NCBI GenBank assembly: GCA_016711215.1
Contig: JADJTL010000004.1
Span: 186,001-250,000 of the forward strand
DNA: 64,000 nt
Direction of reading: 5' to 3'
Origin: Pseudomonadota bacterium
Lineage (GTDB): Bacteria > Myxococcota_A > Polyangia > GCA-2747355
Below, in pieces: positions 51,401 through 59,467 of the stretch. The notes below the pieces were generated by a model. That model did no database searches. It saw nothing but the letters and a program-made list of their open reading frames with translations, and was not told the origin of the DNA. Made by a program: the position numbers and the translations under genes. Every line of letters starts with the position of its first letter. Position 1 is the first letter of the stretch.

Positions 51401-53388
51401 CGGCCAACCGGCGCAGCTTCAGCCTCCACGCCGCGTGGCTATGGGAAGAGCGGCTTGGCGATTCGGCGCGCGCCCTGAACAGCCTGGCCGCCAGCCTGGC
51501 CGACGACCCTGGCGACGTCCAGGTCTTCGCCGAGGCTGAGCGCCTCCTGACCCAGCGCGGCGACGACGACGAACTATCGCGACGCTACCAACGCGCGATC
51601 CGCGCCTGCGGCGACGGCGAGCGCAAGGCCGAGCTGCTAGCGCGGCATGCGCGCCTGTTATCGGCTCATCCTGCTGCGGACAGCGCCAACCGGCAGCGTC
51701 TCGACCGGGCGCTCACCGAGCTCGGTTCGCTGCTCGAGCTGCGCCCGGACGATACCGAGACGCTGAGCGCGTTGGCGGCGATTCAGAGTCGCCAGCATTA
51801 TTGGTCGGATGCTGCCGCCACGCTCGCGCAGCTCGCCGCCTGCAGCAGCGACCCAACCTTGCGCCGGCGCGCGTGGATCGAGCAGGCGCGCCTGTGGCTG
51901 AAGGAGCTGCACGAGCCAGAGCGAGCGCGTGCGGTGCTGGAGGAGGCCGAGCACGTGTTCCCGGACGACCTGGAGCTGGTGCAGCTCAGGCTCGAGCTCG
52001 CCAGCACGCTGGGCGAATGGGACGCGGCGCGGGCGTTGCTCGAGCAGCTCGTCGAGCGCGGCAGCGACGAGACCCGGCGCTGGGCCAAGCTCCGGCTGGC
52101 TCAGATCGTGCGCATCGGCCTGCAGGACCAGGCGCTCGGCGAACGCGGCGAGCAGGACTCGGTGCGCGAAGCGGCCCACCACGAGGACGCGCTCCAGGCG
52201 CTGCGCGCGCTCTATCCGGCGACCGAGGAGCGCCGTCGCCTCCTGACCCTCGCCGAGCGGCTGGTCGACGAAAGCGAGCCGCACGAGGCCTGGCTGCTCC
52301 GCCGCCTGATCGCGCGCATAGCGCTCGAGGACCTGAACGAACCCGGGCGGGCGCTGCCTCAGCTCCAAGCGGCGCTGCAGCCGCTCGAGGGCGGCGCCCA
52401 GAATTTCACGGCCGCCGAGGGCGCAGAGCTCCACCTCTTGATGGCGCAGGCGTTGGAGCAGCAAGGCGAACGCGAGGCAGCCGCGCAGCAGTACCGCCAT
52501 GTGCTCGACGGTGACCCGACGCAGGGCGCCGCCCTGCATGGTCTGGTGCGCAACGCCGCCTCGGAGATCGCGGCCGCGGCCGCGGCCCTGCTCGTGCTGC
52601 TGGAAGCGGCCACGATCGAAGAGCAGGCGCTGCTCGCCAGCTTCAGCGCCGCCGAGGCGCGCCCGCGCATCGTGGCCGCCGAGCCGCCCCAGCCCGAGCG
52701 GCGAATGGACGCGCTCCAAGAGCTGCTCAAGACGCTGGTGCCGGCGCTGGAGGAGGTCTTCGGCGCGGCCGGCGCCGCGCCAGAGCTCGCTCCGAACCAC
52801 CCGGTCACCCTGGCGGTGCTTCAGCTTGCCACCTCGCTCGGCATCGGACCCGTACGTGTCGCCCTCGTCGCGGAGGCGGGGGCCAACCCGGGGATCGGTC
52901 ATCCGCTGCCGCTGCGCTTGGATCGCGCGCTGAGCGCGCAGCTGGAGAGCCCGGCCTTTCGCTTCTGGGTCGGGCGTGCGCTCGTGCGCGGCGCGGGCGG
53001 TGGCGCGGTGGCGTTGCAGCTCGACGACGACCGCATCGCGGAGATCTTCGCCGCGCTGCAGGGCAGCCGGGGACTGTCGCCGCGGGCCGCGCAGCTGCGG
53101 CAGGTCATTGGCCACCTGCTGCCACGCAAGACACGCCGTCACTTGGCCCAGCTCGCCACCGAGGCCGCCGACCCGCAGATGTGGTCACGCTATCGCCGCC
53201 GACTGGAACGCTGGGCCGACCGCGTCGCGCTGGTGCTCAGCCGCGATCCCGGCGCAGCGCTCGGGGCCCTCGCGGCGTCCCAGGGCCTGCTTCCGGCGGC
53301 GCTGAACGGGCAGACCGAGCTCGCCGCCTTGATGCGCTTCGCGGTCTCGGAGGATTACGCGCGGCTCTTCCGGTCGATGTGGACCTGA
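48448..53388 (+). CDS. Giant tetratricopeptide-repeat protein
   Basis: 1646 residues from ATG 48448 (an in-frame start at 48412 is possible; neither has a strong site). Almost the entire length is tandem TPR-like units of 34 residues ('a...yrraLel.P....al..La.l....g....'), e.g. LAVGQRELSGGGESEVRAAL, AYRRALELLPGLHVAFVGLA. The spacing is regular to about residue 1400. The last about 150 residues (FEVFGAAGAAPELAPN-like region and on) are a different, non-repeat domain. No signal peptide or membrane helix is evident, so it is probably cytoplasmic, a scaffold. Highly Ala/Leu/Arg/Glu-rich. It follows the MshEN protein gene and may be its partner. Confidence 0.85.
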   Translation: MAPLPSGEDSPPAATSAPAPPASASAQLLPGWWHERREIFRHEAAYLTPRQPERAALMWLEAVGAAPAGLDATAAVVTDLEQALTLGATNSGLLGRARRLLMQQGDYRRALAVGQRELSGGGESEVRAALLFELAALERYALGRPQRALALLRQALRLQPTHVPALLRVVALGRELALDEDTVGALKQLANCLNEPGARAQLLYAAGTLLETRLQQSEAAGSAYRRAVDVDPRHAPTLLALAQLHERNGEWAGLARALERLADVVRDSSLRARLWQQGGALHLDLTGDSDAARRLLARAARLMPDDAALLQRLSEAYELKGQGRELLETLRLLLVHTPDRQGRAALLTRIGDFLHEQQRDAEGAIVAYRQALSEVPGYLPALQSLATLHRQRGDFEPLVAIANPETEGTLPAEARAVRYVELAEVLDQELGRSDEAIAAYRRALELLPGLHVAFVGLAALLRRVERHDALIELLGQQAAASHDPATRTHLLLQQARLQTDAQRNPGAAIGTLAAIPEDDGGRLVALERIEIYARAGRDHELLPLLLEQAEATRDAAEGEGWRLLAARRLERLDESEQALALYREVLTRNPGSLAAVHGIGRLLHRRGSWQELVALHHHELNQQPTRPDAPLLLCRIGRLLAERLGEHAAAIDAYARALAHDPTYTPALVALERLARSEQRWGELVTVLEQYAAARHDAASAAAALCRAAEVAGWQLGDSARAAQLFAAALQRHPDAPSSAYWGLLRLQLRHGWWSEAAELLLSLLERAGSEEERGLWALQLARLRELQLEQPPDAALYAQAAVAFPGALHEEQARVQARLGAAALAEWLATEVAGIADPYLAAAYLLEAAHHDELQAESGAGAAAALVLVRQAHERRPTDPAVIWCLERNLVRLERWAEVAKLREHEAQLELDRAGRVQGLAHAASAHVLAAAPADAERLARECLNLDARWLPALLLLAALAEQRDDGAALAELLDRAAEACVDPANRRSFSLHAAWLWEERLGDSARALNSLAASLADDPGDVQVFAEAERLLTQRGDDDELSRRYQRAIRACGDGERKAELLARHARLLSAHPAADSANRQRLDRALTELGSLLELRPDDTETLSALAAIQSRQHYWSDAAATLAQLAACSSDPTLRRRAWIEQARLWLKELHEPERARAVLEEAEHVFPDDLELVQLRLELASTLGEWDAARALLEQLVERGSDETRRWAKLRLAQIVRIGLQDQALGERGEQDSVREAAHHEDALQALRALYPATEERRRLLTLAERLVDESEPHEAWLLRRLIARIALEDLNEPGRALPQLQAALQPLEGGAQNFTAAEGAELHLLMAQALEQQGEREAAAQQYRHVLDGDPTQGAALHGLVRNAASEIAAAAAALLVLLEAATIEEQALLASFSAAEARPRIVAAEPPQPERRMDALQELLKTLVPALEEVFGAAGAAPELAPNHPVTLAVLQLATSLGIGPVRVALVAEAGANPGIGHPLPLRLDRALSAQLESPAFRFWVGRALVRGAGGGAVALQLDDDRIAEIFAALQGSRGLSPRAAQLRQVIGHLLPRKTRRHLAQLATEAADPQMWSRYRRRLERWADRVALVLSRDPGAALGALAASQGLLPAALNGQTELAALMRFAVSEDYARLFRSMWT

Positions 53389-53438
53389 GCTGCGGTCGAT
53401 GTGGACCTGAAGCGCGCTCGAGGTGGCCTGAGCTGCGG

Positions 53439-53528
53439 CGGAGAGAGAGGGATTCGAACCCTCGGTGGGGGTTTACCCCCCACGCCGGTTTAGCAAACCG
53501 GTACCTTCGGCCACTCGGTCATCTCTCC
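53439..53528 (-). tRNA. tRNA-Ser (anticodon GCT)
   Basis: On the minus strand: acceptor GGAGAGA/TCTCTCC with discriminator G; anticodon arm CCGGT-TTGCTAA-ACCGG gives GCT (reads AGC/AGT); a long variable arm (TGGGGGGTAAACCCCCA) is present, as in class II tRNAs; T-arm GAGGG-TTCGAAT-CCCTC. CCA is not encoded. It sits 50 bases downstream of the giant TPR gene on the opposite strand. Confidence 0.96.
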
Positions 53529-53575
53529 ACGCCCGCCGAGCGCAAGCACAGCCCTGCAGGCCGCCCGTTGGTAGC

Positions 53576-54001
53576 TCATGGCGTTCCAAAAGACAACCCC
53601 GGAGCCGGCGCCGGAGGCAGGCGCGTCGGGTGGCGCACGCTGAGCAGCGAGAGCCAGCCCTCGCCCTCTTCCCCGGCGGCGCTGCGACCACGCCGGGCGC
53701 CCTGCTCGGCCGCCCTTCCGCAGTCCAGCGGGCCGACCGGCCAGTAGCTGCCGAGGCATACCCCAGCGGGCCGGGCTCGCTCCTCGGTGGCACCCGAAGC
53801 GTTGGACGCCCTGACCGGCGTCGAGGGTGACGACGCCAACTCGGCGCGGGCGGCTACCGGTGCGGTCTCCAGCCAGACGCGGGCGTGGGCCGGGGCGCTG
53901 GCGAAGATCAGATGGGTGAGGGCAAGGGCGAGCGCGCCCAGGAGCGCGGCGGAGCCTCGGTGCGAAAAGGGCACCGATCGGCGGGCGGCCGGGTAACACA
54001 T
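53576..54001 (-). CDS. Small exported protein, unknown function
   Basis: 141 residues from ATG 54001, which has GGAGGG 8 bases upstream; a longer frame from 54442 is antisense to regulatory space. Signal peptide LLGALALALTHLIFASAPAHA followed by RVWLETAP. Two cysteines (VCLGSYWPVGPLDC) could form a disulfide. The tail is Gly/Pro/Ala-rich. No family recognised; confidence is limited because of low complexity, but start and signal peptide line up. Confidence 0.55.
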   Translation of the reverse strand: MCYPAARRSVPFSHRGSAALLGALALALTHLIFASAPAHARVWLETAPVAARAELASSPSTPVRASNASGATEERARPAGVCLGSYWPVGPLDCGRAAEQGARRGRSAAGEEGEGWLSLLSVRHPTRLPPAPAPGLSFGTP

Positions 54002-54416
54002 GCTTGAATCCCTCCCAGTGTTCAAGGAGCCGTGGGGAAGCGCCTGCGGCCACCGCAAGCTCGCGCGGCGACCGGAGCGTGGGCCGCGGTAAAGCAGCAC
54101 CCGTGCCAGCGCAGCAAGGCCTGCCCGATCGTGGCCACGGAATCGTCTTCTTTGGCTTTTTCTCGAAAGCCGCGCTCGGATCCGTCGGGCCGTTGCCACC
54201 CTTGCGTAGGAAACGCTGGGATAAGCAACCGAGCCGTCGGGGGCGGGCCCTGGTCGCGAGCGGCGCAGGCCCGGTGCGCCGTCGGAGCTAGCGCGGAGCC
54301 AGCGCGGAGCCGGCGCGGAGCTTTGCAACCCGCAGGAATGTCCCCTAGGGTAGGCGCCGCGCGCGAGGCCGGCGGCCATGGCCCTGCCGGCGCGCGACGC
54401 ATCGAGGGTCAGGACG
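54002..54416. other. Divergent intergenic region with a short array
   Basis: Contains the leaders of the exported protein (minus strand) and the MoeB-like gene (plus strand). At about 54289-54321 three copies of a gcgcggagcc(a/g) unit form a short tandem array. No further gene was seen; plus-strand frames here are short and arginine-rich. Confidence 0.45.
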
Positions 54417-55586
54417 ATGGACGCAGGGGCAGCGGAACTCACGCGCGACGAGCTGCTGCGCTACGGCCGGCAGCTGATCCTTCCCGAGGTCACTGCCGCC
54501 GGACAGCGGCGCCTCAAGCAGGCGCGCGTGCTCTGCGTCGGCGCGGGCGGGCTGGGCTCACCGCTCGCGCTCTACCTCGGCGCAGCGGGCGTCGGCACGC
54601 TTGGCCTCGTCGATGGCGACGTGGTCGAGTTGACCAACCTCCAGCGGCAGATCCTCTACGACAGCAGCGACCTCGGCCGACCCAAGCTCGACGCCGCCTG
54701 CGCACGCCTGCGGGCGCTCAACCCGGCGATCACCGTCGTGCCGCACGCGCTGCGCCTGGTCCGCACCAACGCGCTTGGCTTGCTGCGCGACTACGACGTG
54801 ATTGCCGACGGCTCGGACAACTTCGCCACGCGCTACCTAGTCAACGACGCTGCCGTCCTCCTCGGCAAACCCAACGTCTCGGGGAGCGTCTATCGCTTCG
54901 CCGGGCAGCTCAGCGTCTTCCACCCGGGTCGCGGGCCCTGCTATCGCTGTCTCTTCCCCGAGCCACCACCGCCCGGGCTCGTGCCCTCCTGCGCCGAGAG
55001 CGGCGTCCTCGGCGTGTTGCCGGGCATCATCGGCGCGATGCAGGCGCTCGAGGTGCTGAAGCTGCTGCTCGCAGAGGGCGAGCCGCTGATCGGTCGGCTG
55101 CTCTTGCTGGACGGACTGGGCGCGCGCTGCCGTGAGCTCGCCATCGCGCGCAATCCCGCGTGTGCGCTTTGCGGGGACGCGCCGACGATCACCGCGCTCG
55201 ACGACAACTACGAGGCGCTCTGCGGCCAGGCCAGCGGCAGCTGCGCGGCGGCGGCGTCGTCGCCGCCGATTGCCTACTGCGAGGTCGAGGCGCTGTGCAA
55301 GGCGCGCGCGACGGGTGAGACGCCTGCGCTGCTCGATGTGCGCGAAGCGCATGAACACGCGCTCGTGCGGCTTCCAGAGGCCACGCTGATCCCCCTGGGC
55401 CAGCTCCCCGCGCGGCTGCACGAGCTCGCTCTCGAGCGCAGCTACGTCATCTATTGCCACCACGGGACGCGGGCCGAGCGGGCCTTCCACCTGCTGCGCC
55501 AGGCGGGCTTCACGGGCCTTCGCGTCCTCGCCGGCGGCATCGACGCCTGGGCCGCGCGCATCGATCCGACACTGCCGCGCTATTGA
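54417..55586 (+). CDS. ThiF/MoeB-family E1-like adenylyltransferase with rhodanese domain
   Basis: 389 residues from ATG 54417. The adenylating domain has VGAGGLGSPLALYLGAAGVG, DGDVVELTNLQRQILY, and DNFATRYLVND; zinc is probably held by CYRC (about residue 178) and CALC (about 248). The C-terminal rhodanese domain (about 290-385) has LLDVREAHEHALV and the active-site loop IYCHHGTRAERAF (Cys near 347). This MoeB-rhodanese fusion adenylates a sulfur-carrier protein C-terminus (MoaD or ThiS-like) and delivers sulfur in molybdopterin, thiamine or thiolation pathways. Which one is not decided; no moaD or thiS is in view. Confidence 0.9.
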   Translation: MDAGAAELTRDELLRYGRQLILPEVTAAGQRRLKQARVLCVGAGGLGSPLALYLGAAGVGTLGLVDGDVVELTNLQRQILYDSSDLGRPKLDAACARLRALNPAITVVPHALRLVRTNALGLLRDYDVIADGSDNFATRYLVNDAAVLLGKPNVSGSVYRFAGQLSVFHPGRGPCYRCLFPEPPPPGLVPSCAESGVLGVLPGIIGAMQALEVLKLLLAEGEPLIGRLLLLDGLGARCRELAIARNPACALCGDAPTITALDDNYEALCGQASGSCAAAASSPPIAYCEVEALCKARATGETPALLDVREAHEHALVRLPEATLIPLGQLPARLHELALERSYVIYCHHGTRAERAFHLLRQAGFTGLRVLAGGIDAWAARIDPTLPRY

Positions 55587-55692
55587 GGGGCCGCGCTATT
55601 GAGGCGATTCGACGCTGCCGCGCGAAGCGATCGCCGCCATCGAGTCGCCCTGCCGGCGCCGAGATGAGATGAGATTGAACGTCGTTGAGCTG

Positions 55693-55730
55693 AAAAAAAT
55701 ATCCCCCGCGGTTTGAAACCGGCGGGGGAT
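55693..55730 (-). terminator. Rho-independent terminator of tRNA-Asp
   Basis: On the minus strand a hairpin ATCCCCCG.CGGTTT / AAACCG.CGGGGGAT (55701-55730) is followed by ATTTTTTT (55693-55700). The stem is nearly perfect and the T-tract is long. It lies 5 bases from the tRNA-Asp 3' end, which fits a single-tRNA transcript. Confidence 0.93.
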
Positions 55731-55732
55731 AA

Positions 55733-55809
<77 letters not shown>

Positions 55810-55885
55810 ATGAACCGTAGCCTTTCGCCGCGATTGGCGTCCTAATAGCCCTTCGCGGCCCTCTCCGTAGCAAGCGCCCGGAACC

Positions 55886-57058
55886 GTGTCAAGCAGCAAG
55901 CCCAGCACCCAGCCCAGCGGCGACTCCAGCGGCGACTCCAGCGGCAACCCCCGCAGCGACCCCGACAGCAAGACCGGCCACGCGCGCCACCCGGGGGAGG
56001 GGGCGGGCCGCTGCCTGGCGGCGGGGCCTTCAGGCGGAGGCCGGGCAGGTCCGGGCCCAGCGCGTGGCGCTGTGCGGTCGCGTCGGCGCGGCGTCGCAGC
56101 CGCGCTGCTCGTCGTCGTCGCCGTTGGCGGCGACCCGCGATCCTTCGCCAACGGGCCAGGCGCGGCAGCCGCGGGGGTCCCGGCCAAGCGCCAGCAGGTC
56201 GCCGAGCCCCAGGCCCCAGGCCCGCCGACCAAGCCCACGCCGCTGCATTGGGACGAGCGGTGGCCGCGCATGCGCGCCTGGGAGTACCTGGCGACGGCGA
56301 CGAGCCTGGCGCTGCTGGCCTACGTGCAGTTCGGAACCTATCGCAGCAGCCGCCCGCGCTGGCGCGGAGGCATCCTCTTCGACGACGCCGTGCAGGACGT
56401 GCTGCGCCTGCATAGTCGCCCGGCCCGCGCGCGAGCGGACCTCGCCAGCGACGTCTTCTGGGGGCTGACCCACCTCGTCCCAGCGGTCGATGCGCTCGTC
56501 GTCGCGCTCGCGCTGCGGCGCAGCGTCGACGTGGCCTGGCAGCTCGTCGCCCTCGACGCCGAGGCGTTGAGCCTAATGGCCTTCGCCTCGCGCGCGATGC
56601 ACAAGACCGCCCGCCGCGCGCGGCCGGCCTACGAGCGCTGCCTCGACGACCGCAGCTACGACCCTCGTTGCGGCGCCAGCTCGGCGGTGGCCGGCTTCTG
56701 GAGCGGGCACTTCGCGATGACCGCCGCCGCTGCGGGGCTGACCTGTGCTCACCACGCCCAGCTACCGCTCTATGGCGGCGGCTGGGCCGATCGCCTGGCC
56801 TGCGCGGCGACCATCGGCACGGCCACGGTCACGGGCCTGCTGCGGGTGATGGCCGATCGCCACTACCTCAGCGACTCGCTGATCGGCGGCGCGGTCGGAT
56901 TTCTCGTCGGCTGGGGCCTCCCCACCTGGCTACACTACCGTTGGAAGGGCGACGCGTCGCGCGCTCGCCCGCGCGACCGACGCTCGACCTCACGCCCCCT
57001 GCTGATCCCGACGGCGGAACGTGGTGCCGCCGGCCTGGCGTTGGTCGGCGCGTTTTGA
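55886..57058 (+). CDS. PAP2-type membrane phosphatase
   Basis: 390 residues from GTG 55886; GTG 56072 is an alternative that would start just before the first hydrophobic stretch (about 68-88) as a signal anchor. Three PAP2 motifs are present: KTARRARP (KxxxxxxRP, about 239), SGHF (about 272), and RVMADRHYLSD (RxxxxxHxxxD, about 319). The last helices (DSLIGGAVGFLVGWGLP) complete the fold. It dephosphorylates a lipid phosphate such as undecaprenyl diphosphate, phosphatidic acid or a lipid A phosphate. The N-terminus has repeated SGDSSG. The gene for the Gly-rich lipoprotein begins 22 bases after the stop. Confidence 0.87.
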   Translation: MSSSKPSTQPSGDSSGDSSGNPRSDPDSKTGHARHPGEGAGRCLAAGPSGGGRAGPGPARGAVRSRRRGVAAALLVVVAVGGDPRSFANGPGAAAAGVPAKRQQVAEPQAPGPPTKPTPLHWDERWPRMRAWEYLATATSLALLAYVQFGTYRSSRPRWRGGILFDDAVQDVLRLHSRPARARADLASDVFWGLTHLVPAVDALVVALALRRSVDVAWQLVALDAEALSLMAFASRAMHKTARRARPAYERCLDDRSYDPRCGASSAVAGFWSGHFAMTAAAAGLTCAHHAQLPLYGGGWADRLACAATIGTATVTGLLRVMADRHYLSDSLIGGAVGFLVGWGLPTWLHYRWKGDASRARPRDRRSTSRPLLIPTAERGAAGLALVGAF

Positions 57059-57080
57059 AGGCCGGAGGGACTTGACCCCG

Positions 57081-59333
57081 ATGCGCTGCGGCAACCCCGA
57101 ATGGCGCCAGCGCGCGGCCCTCGAGCGCCGCTGCGGCCGGCCCACGACGCCCATCGGCTCGCGGGCGCGCCTGGGGACGCGCGCGAAGCTGCGCGGTGCC
57201 CGAGCGCCTGTGGCGCTGCTCGCACCCCTGGTGCTTTGGGCGACGGCTTGCGTCCGTGCGGGCTTCGCGCCCGCCGACGACGCGAGCTCGGGCGGTCCCG
57301 TCGATGCCGTCGTGACCCTGCGCGATCGCTCGATCGACGGCGCGCGAGACGTGAGCCCCGGCGCGACGGAGGGCGGCAGCGCTGGCTGTCCGAGCGCCGC
57401 GGAGACGCTCTCGCTCGAGCTCGACGGGGATAACGCCGGGGCGCTCGGACAGCTCACCGTGGAACTCGGTCAGCCCGTCAGCCTGGCCTCCTACGCTCGG
57501 CAGGGCACGCGCGCGCGCCGCATCGCGGCGACCTGGACGGCGACAGGACCGCCGCCCGTGCCGCGACTGCGCCCGGACACCCCTGGCGAGCGAGCGGAGC
57601 TCACGGTCTTCGCGCTTGGGGCCGTGACCGTGACGCTCACCTGCGGCGCCCGAGAGGGCAGCTGGCAGGTGCAGGGCGTTCGTGCGGGCGACGCCGCGGC
57701 GACCCCCTATGCCGGCCTCAGTTTGCCCGATCCGCTGACTGCGGCGGATCTCAAGCTCGCCGGCTTAGCGCCCGAAACCAGGCGCGAGCTCCCCCTCGTC
57801 GCGCGGGTGCTGACGGTCGAGGGCACCGTCGCCGCCAATCCCGCGACCGGTCCCGCGATCTTTCTCCTGGCCGCGGAGCTGCGCCTGACCAGCCGCGCGA
57901 GGCTCGTCGCCAACGGAGAGGACTACGTCGATGACAGCACCGCAGGCGCCGGGGGCAGCGGCGGCGGCGCGCCGACCGGTTGCGGCGGCACGGCGGGCGC
58001 GGGCGGCAGCGCCGGGGGCGATGGCCTTCCGGCCGTCGGCGGGACCTGCATGGGAAGCGCTGGCAGGGGTTGGGGACAGGTCTACGCAACGACCTTCGCC
58101 GACTACGGCCTTGGCGGCCAGGGCGGCGCCGGCACCAACGCGCCGGGGGGCGCCGGCGGGACGGGCGCCGGCGGCGGCGGCGGCGGCACCTTCAACCTCT
58201 GGGGCGGAGGCGCCGGCGGTGGCGGTCTGATCGTGATCGTGGCCGACGCCATCACCGGACACGGACTCGTTCGTGCCGAGGGCGGGCGGGGGCGGGCGCG
58301 GATTACCGGCAACGCGGCACCAGGCGCCGGCGGCGGCGGCGTGATCTTTGTGGCAACCCGCAGCTACCAGGGCAACCTCCAGGCCTCCGTGCAGGGTGGG
58401 AAATCCAACGTCGGTCTCCAGTACAGCGGAGAACCGGGCACGGCGCGCATCTTTCAGATCTTGCCGAGCGGGCTGCTGATCCGGCGGCAGTTCACCGATC
58501 GCTGGACCGCCGACGGCAACGCCGACCTCTCGCCCACGGCCCTGCCCTTCGCCCCGGCACTGCCTGCCCCCAGCTCGCTGCCCGATCAGGTGATCGCCAC
58601 GGCCACGCAGCTCGACGGCTACCTCTACTCACGCGGCAACCCGCTCGCCGCGCGCGCGCTCACCGTCGCCGCTGATCTGACCTACGCCGCCGGCGGCCCC
58701 AGCGCCGTCTTTCTGCGCGCACAGACGCTGCGTCTGCAGGACGCTCCGACGATCTCGGCGACGGCCACAGCCGGCGCGATCGGGCCCGGAGGTGCGGGCG
58801 GAAACGGTGGCGCGGGCGCCGCGGGCTGCGGACAAACGGGGCAACCCACGCCCGCCACCGGTGGCGTCGACGGTTACCGTGGCGCGGGTACCTGCTCGGC
58901 CGCCGGGGGCAACGGCTGGGGTGCCTTCTATGCCGATGGCTACAGCTACGGTCTCGGAGGCACGGGCGGCAGCTCGAATCTGACTCCCGGTGGCCTGGGC
59001 TCGAACGGCGGCGGCGGCGGCGGCGGCGGCAGCGACAACCTCTGGGGCGGTGGCGGCGGCGGTGGCGGGCTGCTGGTGATCGTCGCGGAGCGCCTCGAGG
59101 GCTCGGGGCGCCTCGAGGCTCGGGGCGGCGATCGCGGGGGCACCGTCAGCGTCGCCGGCGGTGGCGGCGGTGGCGTGATCTGGGTGGCGGCCGGCAGCTA
59201 TGACGGTCGGCTCACGGCCGACGTCGCGGGCGGCGCGGGCAACGGCACCCCCGCCACTGCAGGTACGGCTCGCATCTTCCGCCTCCACGCGGATGGCAGC
59301 CTCGAGGCCCGCAGCTTCGACGAGCGCTGGTAG
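57081..59333 (+). CDS. Gly-rich lipoprotein with duplicated domain
   Basis: 750 residues from ATG 57081 (GGAGGG about 10 bases upstream; the frame continues back to 57021 but would overlap the previous gene). Lipobox LWATAC (Cys near 57). An Asp/Ser linker precedes a beta-rich region (about 110-255). Two homologous Gly-rich blocks follow: 'YGLGGQGGAGTNAPGGAGG ... FNLWGGGAGGGGLIVIVADA' near 350 and 'YGLGGTGGSSNLTPGG ... NLWGGGGGGGGLLVIVAERL' near 640, each followed by a GGGGVI(F/W)VA strand. The spacing suggests an internal duplication of about 280 residues. Poly-Gly loops of this kind are seen in surface proteins of delta-proteobacteria. Function unknown; probably surface-exposed. Confidence 0.8.
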   Translation: MRCGNPEWRQRAALERRCGRPTTPIGSRARLGTRAKLRGARAPVALLAPLVLWATACVRAGFAPADDASSGGPVDAVVTLRDRSIDGARDVSPGATEGGSAGCPSAAETLSLELDGDNAGALGQLTVELGQPVSLASYARQGTRARRIAATWTATGPPPVPRLRPDTPGERAELTVFALGAVTVTLTCGAREGSWQVQGVRAGDAAATPYAGLSLPDPLTAADLKLAGLAPETRRELPLVARVLTVEGTVAANPATGPAIFLLAAELRLTSRARLVANGEDYVDDSTAGAGGSGGGAPTGCGGTAGAGGSAGGDGLPAVGGTCMGSAGRGWGQVYATTFADYGLGGQGGAGTNAPGGAGGTGAGGGGGGTFNLWGGGAGGGGLIVIVADAITGHGLVRAEGGRGRARITGNAAPGAGGGGVIFVATRSYQGNLQASVQGGKSNVGLQYSGEPGTARIFQILPSGLLIRRQFTDRWTADGNADLSPTALPFAPALPAPSSLPDQVIATATQLDGYLYSRGNPLAARALTVAADLTYAAGGPSAVFLRAQTLRLQDAPTISATATAGAIGPGGAGGNGGAGAAGCGQTGQPTPATGGVDGYRGAGTCSAAGGNGWGAFYADGYSYGLGGTGGSSNLTPGGLGSNGGGGGGGGSDNLWGGGGGGGGLLVIVAERLEGSGRLEARGGDRGGTVSVAGGGGGGVIWVAAGSYDGRLTADVAGGAGNGTPATAGTARIFRLHADGSLEARSFDERW

Positions 59334-59346
59334 CGCGCGCCCCCCT

Positions 59347-59412
59347 GTTGCGCACGCGGACCGGGTTGCGCACGCGGACCGGGTTGCGCACGCGGACCGG
59401 GTTGCGCACGCG
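59347..59412. repeat. 18-bp tandem array, 3.7 copies
   Basis: Unit gttgcgcacgcggaccgg repeated three times, plus a partial fourth copy ending gttgcgcacgcga. It fills most of the 134-base gap between the Gly-rich lipoprotein and glgX. The unit contains a near-palindrome (tgcgcacgcg), so it may fold. Confidence 0.93.
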
Positions 59413-59467
59413 ACCCCCTTTGCCCGACAATCGCGGCTGCACGACAGCCCAGCGGAGCACGCAAACG

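Noticed and set aside
49096..51429. Open frame of 777 codons on the minus strand in the TPR gene
   Set aside because: Antisense to the giant TPR protein; the apparent repeats are the mirror of the TPR repeats.
53576..54442. Long 288-codon reading of the small exported protein
   Set aside because: The upstream 146 codons overlap the leader of the plus-strand MoeB-like gene and lack a start signal; ATG 54001 has GGAGGG and begins the signal peptide.
55693..55730. Same hairpin as a terminator for the plus-strand MoeB-like gene
   Set aside because: On the plus strand it is followed by AAAGCGGGG, not a T-tract, so it is directional for the minus-strand tRNA.
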